Notes under the pieces: model-generated
What the model saw: only the letters and a program-made list of their open reading frames with translations
The model's database searches: none
Told to the model about the DNA's origin: nothing
NCBI GenBank assembly: GCA_029204225.1
Contig: MU831557.1
Coordinates: 121,247 to 185,246 of the forward strand
Direction: 5' to 3'
From: Diphasiastrum complanatum
Lineage: Eukaryota > Streptophyta > Lycopodiopsida > Lycopodiales > Lycopodiaceae
DNA length: 64,000 nucleotides
Position numbers and translations under genes: made by a program
Part shown: positions 46,001-60,567 of the stretch, in pieces
Position numbering within the stretch: position 1 is the first letter of the stretch
How the letters are laid out: every line of letters starts with the position of its first letter

Positions 46001-49000
46001 GGATGTAGATGAGACGTCCTATAAAAAGCTTGTTGAAAGCTTAATCTATCTAACTACTACGAGACCAGATATTGCTTATGCTGTGAGTATGGTTAGTCAG
46101 TTTATGGCTAAGCCTAAGCAGATTCATTGGAGAGTGCTAAGCGGATACTCAAATATATCCAGGGTACATTGAGGTTTGGTATTCTCTATGGGAGACAAGA
46201 TGATTTGAAGTTACAAAGATATGTGGATGTTGATTGGGCTAGAGATGCGGAAGACTGAAGATCTACTACAGGTTACGTTTTTAGTCTTGGTCCTGGTGCT
46301 ATCTCTTGGAGTTCAAAGAAGCAACATACTATTGCATTATCATCTACAGAGGCAGAATACCGATCCACTACAAGTGCAGCAAGTGAAGCAATATGGTTAC
46401 GAAGGATTCTACATGATCTACATACGGTACAAGATTCACCTACGGTACTTCAGTGCAACAATCAGAGTTGTATTAAATTGGCGATAAATCCAATTTCTCA
46501 CAGCAGGACAAAGCACATTGAAGTACAACAACACTTCATCAGAGAAAAGTGATGAATGGAGCTTATTTATTGTCCTACGGAGAGCAAGTTGGAGATATCT
46601 TTACCAAAGGACTTGGCAAAGAAAATTTTCATAGTTTAGAGAACTTCTAGAAGTGATAGAAAGAAAGTAAACATTAAGGGGAAGTGTTAGGAATTAATGT
46701 TTATTTGATACCCCTTAATGATAGTTTGGCCATGCCTGCGTGCTATTATAAGGGCCATTACTATTTATAGTAAATTCATTTTTTATTGCTTATGCATGTA
46801 GGTGGGCGCACTACTACTAGATTAGGATCTGCACCTAAAAATAAGTGCAAACCATTAGCTTGATGCTTTTAGCTTTTCACATAGATTAAAGAAAGTATAT
46901 ATGTAGGCTGGCGCCCCACCACAAGATTATTCCAATGTATTGAGCTATTGCTCTCTTCATAATCTAAGCTGTTTATCTCTTATGTAGATCTTGATGCTAA
47001 TAGGATTAGTCAACTCCATGTCTAGAATTTGTAAGACAAACTGCACACAAAGATGTGCTTGCTAGTTGATAAAGTGTAGTTCAAGTTTCTCCACTTGAAA
47101 AACTTAATCTGATAAAATGTGCTCTTAGGCGTGAAATTCATCGTTCATGTTCGATCTGCCAAGAGCAGTGAACATATCACTTTCAATTCTCTTATTCAGT
47201 TCCTTTATCTTCTCATGCAGATTAGTTCACGATGATGCAGCGTCTGATGTTCAGTGAAAAAGGCAAAGATTCGAATTTCCACAACCAAAATGATGGTATG
47301 CCCTGCAAATGCAATTGCAACATCTAGCAGCTCCCATTTCATGTGATTGATTCACAAACCTTTTATTTTTTACTTTTAACGTTTGAACTGTTTTAAGGAT
47401 ATGAAATGTCTGTCACACAAACTACTATATGCTGATCATCTTTTTGGGCTTTTTCTTCTAAATTTCAAGTACAAACAGCTTAAAAACCTCTGGCAGCCAA
47501 ATTGCAACGTAGGGGAGTGGAAGTACTCAGGGCTTAAGTTGCCCTTTAACTTTTTACAAAGCATCACTGCATAATGCAAGTTCAGCTAAAGGGTTACTCA
47601 TTGGTTCTTGGTGGCTACAACTCATCAACATCTTAAACAATAAAGGATCTACATCCATACAAACAAAATGATTTGAATTGAGATGAAAAGCATAGAGTCA
47701 TGCTTCTTCACATAAAATGTAGACATGTAATAGAGTACAAAACACTCACCTTAGGAAGTGATTCCAAATAGGCATCAGGTATTTCCATCTCTGACAAGAC
47801 CTGAGCATTAATTGCCATTGCAGCTTTAAGAATCTGGCTTGTGGACTCCCTTTGTTGCTGTAGTCGCCTTTTTGACTCATCAGAAAGGCCATAAACCGGG
47901 ATTCTGGGGGTTGGAAGCCACCACTTTTCTTCTCGCCTTGGAAGGCTTCCCAAGTTCTCTTGGCTGTCACTGTCTGATGCAGCAGTAGCCCGATCTGTAT
48001 ACCAGAACTCCTTCTCACTGAAAGTATCCAACAAGTCCTGAGCCAGATGGAATCACAGAGAAGAACTAATTAGAATTCTAGTCTACTGAGCCTGTGATTT
48101 AGATCGTAGTTGACAGTTTTTCAGAGTTTTGGAGCAGACATTTGACTCTTACTAGCAGCATGGTATCCAGTTTCCGTAGTGCAGGTAGATTGATGTGAAG
48201 ATCTGAACGAGAAGTGCTAACCATTACCTGTACATGTTGACATCAACAAAAGATTCCTGAATAAGTATATGCCAAGTGCAGATGCACAGCCCTCTTGCCA
48301 AAATTTTTTTCCAAAGAGAACATTTCAGTAAACAGAAAAATGGAAACAGTACAGACTACAATTTCATGTTCCAGTTTTGCAGCTATTCACTGTGCGATAG
48401 ATTAGTCAGAGGGTAGTTGAGAGAGAGATTCATCTGATCATGGTATAAAAACAGTAAGTTAATAACAGATTCTGGTAAGCACGAATCGGCAAGCTCAAAA
48501 GACAATGTGTAAGTGTACGAGCTCATCAGTCATGCTATTCAGGCCATTCTTGGTCGTTAGTTGCTTTCTGCTACCTTCATGTCTAGAGTGTTTTGTCTTA
48601 CTTCTGACTTTAAATTGCCTAGCTTTGGTTTTCTGTATGTTTCTTTCTGCAATGTGGCTACAAATCTATTCTGCTGTTGCTTGCATACTCAATTGTAAAA
48701 ACAGGAGATGACTGGACACAGGTAAGGAATGATTCAGCTTACTAAAATGGATGGCTGCATCAACAAGTGTTTTTTATGTCTCGGAATGCATAAAATTCAC
48801 AAAAAAAAAATTCAATGTTATGCCTGAATGATCTTGGTCATATGCGCTGCTAGGAAGTAAAAAGAGTGATGAGCTATATTCAACTTGGCATCATACTCAA
48901 GAGGAAGTGGATTGAAACTGAGCAGGAGATGTATGCACCAGAAAATCAACCATAAGCTTTACTGACATAAGTTGAAATAGCAAAATGCAAAGTACAGTGG

Positions 49001-52000
49001 TATCATCGACTTTAGAATCTAAGTATACACCATATCTGATGCAACTAGAGGGTGTATTAGGTTAAGAATTTTACTGAGAATTCTTAAGAACGTTACTGAA
49101 AGAATTCTCATTTAAGATGGACCAGTCAGACTCTATGAAGATAACCCCATACAGCCCTTGCTCGAGAATGTTTGCTGAGAGAAACGAAGCACATCAAAAT
49201 GTGATATCACTCAACCGGAGAAGTGATTGAAAGGGGGGAAGATTGCGCAATTCTGATCAGATGCAGCAGATCCATTAACTACATCTATCCAATGGGGTTG
49301 GCTCAGTTGGCTAGCTTGACATCCAAAGTTTCTTTGGTCCCAGGTTGAAGCCTCCCCTTGGAAACCAAGAAGCATTAACTACATCTATAATAACTTCATA
49401 AAACTGATAAACTTCAAACATTGAGAATGCATAAGAAGAATACCAGGAGCATTTATTAAACTAATCTAATATACCAGAGGAATGCATGAGGATGAAGTTG
49501 TAGGTCAAATAATTAATCGTAATACCAGCAAATTGCATGTACTAGTAAACTAACCTGTTATATAACAGAAATTTATGAGCAGAGAATTCTGTATCTGCTT
49601 CAGAATAGGAAAGATTGGTGATACAAGGATTACTAAAGATAAACCATTTTTTTTGTCTATAATAAGGATTCTATTGTGTAAAATGTGGAACTATATTAGT
49701 TTTACAGCTATGATTTTCTGTTTGACAAAATATCTCAGATATTAATCATAACGTCGTTGATTGGTTTGAGGCTACTTGAGACAATTAGTGATTTTATTTT
49801 GATATAGCATAAACTCAATATGCATTTCAATAAAAGTCTTGTAAGCAAGAATTTATGAGCTGACAAGGCAACGTGTCAGTAAGAGCTTATCAATCCTAGA
49901 ATTCATGTCATTCTAGTTAGTTACTTTCAGCAATCTCCATGCCCTTAGTTCTTTCTGTCACATTAAGTTAGTGCAACTCCTGATTCCGAATCTCCTAGAT
50001 TCAATTACTGTATGTTTCTTTGTGAAATGTACCCATAATCTATTTTACCGTTACTTGCTGGAATTCAAATGGATGCAATAGTTCACCCATCTTAAAGTGA
50101 TCTGTTTTATTCATTTGGCACTGGGGAGTATTCATGTCCTCGGTACCTGGTTTTAAAAAGTTAGCCTTTTGAACTTGAATACAGAGCTCTTTTGGCGAAT
50201 GCTAACAGGGAGAACAAAAAGCACAGAAACAAAGTTTGCATTGACTTAAGCCAGTTCAAAAACATGCCAAAGCTTTTTCCATGAATTACCTCAGTGCTGC
50301 TTCCATCCGGGCAAGTCTGCCATGTAGGAACAAGCTCAACAATGTGATCTGTAACTGACAGAAGCCATTCCATTTCTCTCCGCCACATGGTCTTGCGCTC
50401 AGGAGACAATGGTTCCAGCCTCCAAATCTCTCCAAACACCGAAGCTTCCATGCCCGAAAAAAGCCAACATGTCATAAGTCACACATAATAGCAATTCTAT
50501 GAAACCAACTAACATAGTCACTTAAATAGATAAGATGTCTTCGTGATCATCATAAAATTGATGTTGGACATATCCTGGGTATCAGTTATACCTGAAAGAT
50601 TTGTGATTGCGTTCGAAATGGCCAGTGCAGTACAAACTCCTCTTCCTCCACCAGACATGTCCTCCCCAAGCAACAACCTTGCAAATCTTTCCTTCATAAG
50701 TTCTACCTCTGCAAAAAAAATGCAGAAAATGAATGTTTGATAATACAACCTTCATTAAATGGAGTTAGATTATTTATGCTAGGCCAAAATACTCCAAGAA
50801 GTATGCCAGGCAACCTAGCAGTACAAATAAGCTGTATCTCCTTGTGAGATTTGGAATATATCCAAACTCACAAACTCGATTTGAGAAGTCAGTAATGCCA
50901 TTAAGTAAAGCATAGGAAAAAGACACATGCAACCTAAAAACTCAAGGCAGTCCATATAAAAACCACAATGTAAAAGAAGAAAGCAAAACTTGCATTTCGG
51001 GAGAAGCCAAAATCTCTTCAGTAAACCTAGCATTGACCAAGAAGCAAATGTTACCCAACAAGAAAATATAGAAAACAAAAAGAAAGAAGAAGCCTGAAGC
51101 AGCACCAGTGGGCTTGCTAGCTCCCCACTTTTCTGAATTCTACGATTAATGATCTTGAGCATAGCAAAAGCCAAAATACATGAGACACCACTGTTAGAGT
51201 CTTGAATAGTTCGAACTTTTTTGGATTTTCTTAAATTCACAAATAAGTTTTATATAGTGAAAAGATAAATAAATGAGTTAGCTGGTTCACAGAAGCATCG
51301 CCACTAGTACAAAGGTGAAAAAACCTAAACAATTGAGAAGTTATCCCTCCATATTTGAAGAAACTATAAATAATTGAAGAAAAATGAGACATGCAAATTA
51401 CATTCACATTGCAATTTTCTGGCTGCAAACTTTTATTAAAACTATCAACCAATGAACCTGAGCTGATCTGGGCTACAGGAAGCTCTAAACATTTGCAGTT
51501 ATAACCACTGGCTATACGATTGAGTTCACAAGTCTTCAGGATCGATTTCTCCACCAAAAATATTAAGGTCTTTATAGAGAAACTCGTCAAAAATCCAGAA
51601 ATACGAAAAGTCTACATCCTATCATGTTTGAAACTAGTAGGAATGCTATTGTTGACTATAGGTCCTCAAAGAGCATAAGCATGTTTGAAAAGTCTACATC
51701 CTATCATGTTTGAAACAATAGTAGGAATGCTATTGTTGACTATAGGTCCTCAAAGAGCATAAGCATGAAAATGAAAATGTAGTATCATCTCTTTGACATG
51801 GAACATAAGCAGAGAAGTCCCATGAATGGATTAATCTATTTCATTCCAAATTCCAGTGTTTTTTCAGAGTTTTTGAAAGCTGATTTTTGCAGGTGGAACT
51901 TGCTTCCCTTGCATGGCATACCAGCTAACTGAAAAAACGGAGTAAATCCAAGAACGATATCATAGGAAATACTAGCTGGTAATTTCACATTATCAACTAC

Positions 52001-53907
52001 TGCTTTCAGATGCCACCGGATCAGGAGAAGGTTACATTTGTTGTTTTCTTGATAGATAACTCTTACTCTATCGTTTCCTTGGGTTCTTTAGGTATATCCT
52101 TTTCAAAGTATTCTTTGTTATTCCTGCCGTAGTCTGGATCATTTTTTATATCTTCTGGTGATATTCAAAGGCTTCGGCCCAAGCTTGGCCTTTGCTTTTT
52201 CTTCCTCTGGCCATCCACTTTCTCATCAACCATTTCAATTCCCTAGACTCCTATGTCATGTTTGGTTTTAGTTGGCTCGGGTTCAGGAAAGGTTTCACAA
52301 TTACAGATGACAATGTTAGATGGTCCAGTCACTATCCAAGTTTTGATGGATTCACATTTCGATGATGTAGATCATGCATCTAGTAAGCACAAATAGCTAT
52401 ATGGATATTATCAAGATGGATGACACATCAAAGTCTGATAACATATTCTAGTGCATGTGAATGGATGTCTCAAGCTTAAGGATTGCCAATTGAAACCAAG
52501 ATTTGAAAGTGACTTTTGAATTTTTGTCAATTGGATATAAACTACCCATGCATTGGGAGTTTTGGGTAAGATTGTGCCAACTTCCAAGCATTTGAAATTG
52601 GCAGACTCTAAATGGAGAAGGCCAATAAGAAAAATTGGCAAGTTGATGGTACTTGTACAAGATCAATTATTCATTATGGAGTTTGAACCCAACGGGGTTG
52701 GCTCAACTGGTTAGCTTGGCATCCAAAGTTTCTTTGGTCCCAGGTTCGAGCCTCCCCTTGGAAACCAAGAAGCATTATGGAGTTTGTTATTATACGACAA
52801 GTAGGAAGACCAACCTATTTGGTGTTGTTTGGTAGACCATGAATATACTAAGTGGATGCCACTACTAATTTGCAAAAGAAAGATGTGCAATTTACCACTG
52901 GCAAGAACCTTTTTGAGGAGCCAAATGAGATAATCTTACACCGGGAAAAGGATAAATATCTAGGTGAAATTCCTTTTACATCTCCCTCATTCAAACAAAC
53001 AATGATGAGCACATGATAATCAATCACATGGAACGTTATGAGACTGAAGAGGACAAAAAGTACAGTAAGGACAGATAATTTTGGAAGACTCGAACCGTGA
53101 AGTTTATGGGGAGAGCAAGGTCAACATCATTGATGGACTGATAGATTAGGATGATGTTAAGATTATCTCAATAGCACTTCGAAAATTCTTGAATTAATCT
53201 AGATCACTTTCAGAACAAGAAATGAAGAGGCATACTAACTTATTAAGTATGTATCAAGATGTTTGGACTGCCTACAGAAATAGGAGTACATAGAATTGAC
53301 TTGATAAAGGGATGTATTGCGGTAAGACTGAAAAAATACCTGTTGAATCCAAAATAGTCTCCACTGCTTGACGCCAAATTAAATAAGAACCTCTTGTATA
53401 TTTTAAGCTCTTTCAAGGAAAAACTATTCTAATATATCTATTGCATATTGCTAGACATAATGGTGACATTCTTTGCAAAGAACACTTTTTAACCACTTCA
53501 TGCACAAAGTGAAACCAAATTCCATGTAAGGAGGACTCGAACAAACCTGACACTTCAGTCTCCCTTCTCTCTCTTCTCTCTTCCCACATAGGTTTACTAT
53601 ATGTAGGGCTCAGTTTGTGAGAGTTGGATAACTTCTCATGTCTGTTTGAAGGCCATCCCAATGGGGAAGCTTCCTTTAGAGCTTTGTTCTGATGGAGACT
53701 GCTGCTCAGATTTTCGACGGCCCCTTCCAAACTTGAATTATCCAAGCCTGCATTTGAGCTCGGAACATCCAAGTAAGCTTGTTCTTTATCATCCCAAATC
53801 ACTTCCATGGGATATTTCACTCCATTGTGAGAAGAACCACTTGGAGGCCCAGGCGCACGTTCCAATACGCCTGCATCGGTTTGGCAGAAGACATCATTAA
53901 TGTGCAT
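43097..53907 (-). CDS. RopGEF: RopGEF, PRONE-domain guanine nucleotide exchange factor, 7 coding exons
   Basis: Activates plant ROP/RAC small GTPases by GDP release, typically at the plasma membrane downstream of receptor kinases. Predicted exons (minus strand): 53907-53547, 50708-50592, 50444-50290, 48227-48153, 48037-47750, 44281-43913, 43594-43097. All are GT/AG and total 1863 nt (620 aa plus stop). The PRONE domain runs from about residue 121 ([20 protein letters not shown]) through [104 protein letters not shown] to [19 protein letters not shown] at about residue 475. The variable N-terminus (about 120 aa) and the Ser/Pro-rich C-terminus, which regulate the family, are present. The ATG at 53907 is the likely start, though an upstream exon joining at a GATGCAG acceptor near 53880 is possible. 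Introns of 1 to 3.5 kb hold mobile DNA. Confidence 0.92.
44615..45054 (+). repeat. 5' LTR of the intronic copia element
   Basis: Begins TGTTAGGAATTCATG. It carries a segment absent from the 3' LTR that includes a tandem TTCACCTTGGGTCTTTA duplication. Its terminal CA has become CG. Confidence 0.88.
46685..47038 (+). repeat. 3' LTR of the intronic copia element
   Basis: Matches the 5' LTR on both sides of an about 85-bp deletion, where CACCTAAAAATAAGTGCAAACC replaces the longer sequence. Ends TTTGTAAGACA. Confidence 0.9.
49289..49372 (+). repeat. tRNA-derived mini-SINE, copy 2 (RopGEF intron 3)
   Basis: 84 bp with A-box-like TTGGCTCAGTTGGCTAGC and B-box-like GGTTGAAGCC, and no A-rich or T-rich tail. 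Exact 16-bp direct repeats CATTAACTACATCTAT flank it (49273-49288 and 49373-49388), so it integrated by retroposition. Confidence 0.9.
51605..51767. repeat. tandem duplication of about 80 bp in RopGEF intron 1
   Basis: Units 51605-51683 and 51687-51767 are nearly identical (GAAAAGTCTACATCCTATCA to AGAGCATAAGCATG), separated by TTT. The second unit has a short CAATAG variation. Confidence 0.95.
52686..52772 (+). repeat. tRNA-derived mini-SINE, copy 3 (RopGEF intron 1)
   Basis: 87 bp, close to copy 2, with a canonical B box GGTTCGAGCC and A box TGGCTCAACTGG. It is flanked by exact 14-bp repeats CATTATGGAGTTTG (52672-52685 and 52773-52786). Confidence 0.92.
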
Positions 53908-56633
53908 TAACAAACCATCCCTTTGCTCTTATTACAAGCCATAAGCAAGCAATAACTAGAATATTAAACTAGCTATATTACACATCCAAGCACATGTATG
54001 TAAATTTGATCAGTAAGCCAGTTATATTTTTAAAACATTAAATCCAATACCATTAGGTTCAAATTCTTTCAAGTAGCAGATTGTGTAACCGTATAGCTTA
54101 TCACAGCTCCAATTTACATATCAGCTCTCAGCTTCTTTGTATCCATGGCCACTATGGCTTATTAGGTGATGAAAACAACAAAAATTCATGTTTATCAACG
54201 ACAATCCCCTTGTCAAGTAGGAAAACAAGTGGTTTCATCTAGGAGTAAACTCATGTTTTTTCGTTTTAAACAGGGCTTGCAGGACTGGTGTATGGCTATC
54301 TGGGAAAAAAACCAGCAGCAACAGAAGCCCCTTTAGGGCGTCAATAAGTAGCTAAAGCTCAACACTGAACCCTTCACATTGACAAAGTTACTCTTAAGTC
54401 CTAGCTCTGGTTCAGCCTCCATTTCAACAGAATTTCCAATGATATCTCGATTCTCGAGAAGTATAGATTGGATAGCAGACATGTTCAGAGCATCCTCTTC
54501 CCAGATACCACTTAATACAGGAAGATGACTACGTACTGAAACCGTTAGCAAGATCTGAATGAGGGAAAAAGTGAAGGAGAATGGTAAAACTTTCATACTG
54601 AGTGCGAAATTATAGCAAACTCTAACTTCAGCTTGTTTCTGTTGAATGCAGTTCTTCTAGATAGCTGATAGAGGCCCGACTATTTTGCTTATTGCAGAAA
54701 CCTTTTAATTTTAATTATGACAAATATGGCCTTCGCATGTGTCATATCTAAGTACAATCCACTGAATAATTCTCTATTCATGGAAGATAATGTTGTTCAG
54801 ACTAGATTCCCAAGCCCATACCAAATGCAACAAGGCGATGTATTGTGCCGATTCTGGAAGGATGGCTGTTGAAAACTATTATTCTCCAAGATATTGTGTT
54901 GTATCATTTGAACTACCCAAACAATGTGATCACTTCTTTTGACATGGAAACCCGGACATATGATAGTACATATTTCAGCACGTCACCAATAAAAAGTTTT
55001 TCCTGTCGGTCCCTGGGATATAACAGCTTATTCCAGATGGCTATAGGACGTGTAGAATCATAGCAAAGTTTGACACTTTGGAAGTTAATTGACTTGATGT
55101 TTGTTGCCTTGTATCCTCAGAATCTCTGCTACCATATAAAGGTTACCTATCGATGGAGATGTTCTAAGCGTAACAGGCAGTTCTTCAAGCACAGGTCGTT
55201 GCTACAAGTTTTTGGCACTCATAAATCACTGCACAATCCCTGGTTTATCTAACTAGTGTTGTAGCCTTGAGTTTACATTGGAAAAAAAAGAAAAGAAGAT
55301 GTCACAGATTTATACGAATGCCTAGAAACCCCAATAGCTAAGATTGGTTTTGAACATTTCAAAAGCGAAGGTGCTGGGCTTCTCTATGCATACATGCAAG
55401 CTACCCCACTTCTGCAAAAGTGTCATGCTTAGAAAGTTCTTGGTTTTAACTTGCCTCTTAATGCAGGTATATTCATCAGACTCACTATGGCAGTTCTTTT
55501 GAAGCACATTATTGGTTAACCCTGAGTACCAAGCAAAATCAGTTGTGCTTTCGATCTAGAACAAATGTTAAGTTTCTGATAAGATTCATAACTGTCACTA
55601 GCTCTGGATAGTCAAAAATAACGAATTGTCAGAGATTAAATACGATATCAACCTGGTATGAATCATATCACTTTCATGTGGGCCATAAAAAGATGCACAC
55701 TCCAACAGATTGATGCTGGTTTTGAGTAGGTTAATGAATTGGCAATCATTCAGTGAAACTGCCATTGGTCCTTTCCACAACCAGATCTACGATTCAACCG
55801 ATCTAGAAAGCATTCAGGAAAGCAACACATGCTGCAAAGCTCTAAGGTTCCAGGATAGCATTCCTTTGTAAGTGCTATCAAGTTAAGAAATTGCACGTGG
55901 AGAGCAAATAGTGATAGTTAGTTCAAGAGACAACGGTTGTACGATGTGAGAAGTGAAATTCCCTGAAATTTTGCAAGGAACACAATTGATTTTACCTTCC
56001 AGCTAGCTAATCTCGACTGACGGACATACATTTCACTCATGTTGCTCAGGTTTGATTGCCATATGTTATGTGTTGCAGCGCAAAAGATTGGAGTAGATGC
56101 AATCTTTGATTCAGGGCATTATGCTCAACATTAGCTATTTATTTACATGATCATCTTCAAGGCATAGATTATGGATGATAGTCAGACATGTCTATATCGA
56201 GTAGAGATTGTTCGATAACTTGGAAAGCTAAAATAAGTTGCACGATACAGCCAACCAACCATGATCCTAATGCTTTGCAAAGGACTTCATGCAGCATTGA
56301 AAATAAACAGCCAAAAAAGCTTAACGGTCATCAAGCCATTCCGTCCAAAATTTCATGAAAATTTCATGCTGAGTAACGCAAACCAATATTACCTTCAGCA
56401 GAGTACGTTCTGCGATTTCTTTGCCTTGAATGCATTTTGTAACTACCTGCTCTTTGACAAAGATATGAACAAGGCTTCCTATTCTTAGCTACTACCAATC
56501 CATGCCATGACAAATGAAATTCCACTGTCGGTCATTTCAAGAGATCCAACCCATTTTCATCTTGCTTTTGCGACCTGAGTGCTCGTCCTTATTACGCTGT
56601 GGATAAAGTGGCAATGAAGAATAGTGGTACTAG

Positions 56634-56679
<46 letters not shown>

Positions 56680-58057
56680 ATCAAACTTTCTAGATCATCT
56701 TTCACATCAAAGCTTCGCCTTTCATTCTTCAGAAATCACATATTTTTCACCTGCAGATCATGTACTATACCTATTCCTCATTGTTAGTCCAATCGGTACT
56801 CGATCTACTTTATCTGTAAGCCAGTGAAGCACTTCATAATCTTCACATCATAATCTTCCTCAAAATTCTCTTCTAGAAACTACCCAAAACACGATCTTCA
56901 TTCCAGGAAACCTGAAAAACTTATCACCTGCACTCTAAAGACAAATTGAACCTCCGCAAGCACAAGGAGTGGCAAAATTCCCCTACTACAAGCTCCCACT
57001 GGACAGTCGGCAAGAGCCAGCCTGCCACCCTCACAAAACGCCCATCAACTTGCTCACGATCTCCATCACCTGCTGCGTGCACTTAACCCAATTTCTTTCG
57101 CTCGCCACATCATCGAGTGGTCAATGACCTACATCACGCGAATTGCTGATCCATCACACCGCAAAACAGTGACCATCTCCAATGTCCATGGCATTATAGT
57201 GGGTACTCACTCATTCCTTCCACTTATTAATGTGCACCATACTCCTTGAATGCCTTTATTCCTTGTACTTCCAAAACAGAGCAGATCGCTGGTGCCCACC
57301 ACACAAAAAGAAAAACAAGAAATGCATAAACAACTCAAAGTTACGTGCTTTTAGTGACACTACAACTCAGGACTAGTGCAGGACCCATTGTGAGTGCTGT
57401 GCTCGAGAAGTCGTGCAAGGTGGAGGCTTCTCGCCCACGAATACATATCATATGTACATACTGGAATGGCCCCCATCATCTGCTTTACCGATCCGGTGTT
57501 GCAGGACTTGATGATGACGCTAGAAGCAGCTGCTGCTGGGCATTGTTAAAAGGTGGGAGCTCCACTTTTACACAAGAGACAGGCACTTCCACCTTCATCA
57601 TATTCTCTGCCAATTCGCCCAAAAAGCACGCTCAACCCATAATCATCATAACTGCACGATGCCCCAGTGCCACTCCCTCCTCTTATTATTGCTGCTGCTA
57701 CTACTACAACAACAACAACAACATAACAAGAGAATAAAAAGCACCACCATCTACCTTTCTTCCTTCATCTTTGGCCAATTAATGGGAGCTACTCATTTGC
57801 ACTACACCTCTTGCATCTTTTCCACTTGGACTCTTTTCATTGGTTGTTTATTAGTAATGGGCAAAAAATCTAAACTTTTACAACAAATATCCAACGGGTG
57901 GAGAGGAATGGCATGGGATTAAGATAACAAGATAAAGAATGTACCCCCACCCCCAACAAGTTGGATGTTTGACACATGGCATATGTTGTCATTTGTGATC
58001 TTTTTTATATTTAACTATGAAAACAGGGCTAAATCTGAACGTTGATGACAAAATCCA
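53908..58057. other. RopGEF upstream region
   Basis: No gene recognised. It probably includes the RopGEF 5' UTR and promoter and possibly a noncoding first exon. A (TC)n tract lies at 56637-56676. GC rises around 56.9-57.6 kb. The minus-strand frame 54333-54596 (MKVLPFSF...) starts like a hydrophobic leader but has no family match that I can see. Confidence 0.5.
56637..56676. repeat. (TC)n microsatellite
   Basis: About 20 TC units, upstream of RopGEF. Confidence 0.97.
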
Positions 58058-58490
58058 ATGGTAAATGGCTCTAAGATTAAATCAGGGGTTCATGCTTTGC
58101 GTGCTATTCTGGATGGCCACCCAGATTGGGTTGTTATACAAGTTGATGTCACGAATGATTTCAATTCCGTGTTTCGTAGCGCCATCTTTCAAGAGCTGCG
58201 TGATGCCGCCGGTGAGCCTTTCCTTCTCTCATTCCTTTAATTCGTCATGGTAATGCAGCTGATGCAACTGCTTCACGGCATCCTACTCGACTTCCTGTGT
58301 ATTCAATGCTACAAAGTAATGTTTTCCATGCTGTTGGTGTCGTTTAAACTTGAATTTCCTCAGTTTTCAAGCAGATCTAGATCAATTATGTATTTACGTT
58401 TGCCTTTGGGCGTTCAATTTTTCTATCTTTAATCATGTACTTCCTTGATGGGATTTTCCCATCCTTCTTTCAATAAAGTAAAACAGGAGA
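58058..58490 (+). mobile_element. deleted second copy of the 36.7-40.1 kb retroelement
   Basis: Encodes VHALRAILDGHPDWVVIQVDV, then TNDFNSVFRSAIFQELRDAAG, matching the RT of the minus-strand copy (HPDWVVFQVDVINAF..AIFQELRATHG). At 58440-58490 the sequence GATGGGATTTTCCCATC, AATAAA and AAAACAGGA matches the tail of the first copy. Thus RT start and tail are joined with most of the element missing. Confidence 0.8.
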
Positions 58491-60007
<1,517 letters not shown>

Positions 60008-60515
60008 TGTTGGAGGGTTTGCGGATCCCGAGGCAACCCTAGCCCTAGTTAATAAGTGAGAGAGATTTGGCACCATGCATGTGTAAGTCCAACTCGATGA
60101 TCACATAGAGATTTGAATAATTAAAAAGTCAATAAAAGGACTTTAGGTCTTTTTGCGGGACTTTTAATGTCGCAGGGCCTAAATGTCAAGTTAGTGAATA
60201 AAGTTGGGTTTCCCTCCAATTTGGATGGTTCCCACTCTTTTTTGAATTTGAATAGTTAGGGAGGCAGAAATGGACCAATAGGATTAAGAGGCCAGGGTCC
60301 TCATCTCTACTATAAAAAGGGACCAACTCGAGTTTCCTACACATGTACATATCTTCATTTCAATAAAGCAGATTGGTTCTCTTGTGAAATGGATTTATGA
60401 ATGTCCTTGCTCTCTATCACTTTTCCTCCATCTCTCATGCTTTCATTGGATTTATCAATTGTTGGATCTGATTGTTATTGGGTTTGCATGTTTTTATACT
60501 TTTTATGAGAGAGAA

Positions 60516-60567
<52 letters not shown>

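Larger units (their letters stand above)
44615..47038 (+). mobile_element. internally deleted Ty1/copia element in RopGEF intron 5
   Basis: 5' LTR 44615-45054, primer-binding site TGGTATCAGAGC at 45065, gag zinc knuckle [18 protein letters not shown] (about 45280), protease remnant [15 protein letters not shown] end [15 protein letters not shown] (YVDD changed to YVDN) and [10 protein letters not shown], RNase H ([20 protein letters not shown] onward, then frameshifts), and 3' LTR 46685-47038. Both ends are flanked by AACTG (44610-44614 and 47039-47043), a 5-bp target-site duplication. Integrase and most of RT are deleted. Orientation is opposite to RopGEF. Confidence 0.93.

Noticed and set aside
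49289-49372. Functional tRNA gene
   Set aside because: No good acceptor stem or anticodon arm could be folded, the B box is mutated (GGTTGAAGCC), and the exact flanking duplications show retroposition.
54333-54596. Minus-strand frame as an upstream RopGEF exon or secreted peptide
   Set aside because: No splice connection in phase with the exon at 53907 was found, and no family resemblance.
57659-57740. CAA/CTA-rich stretch as a polyglutamine gene
   Set aside because: Only a short simple repeat; the surrounding frame has no domain or splice support.
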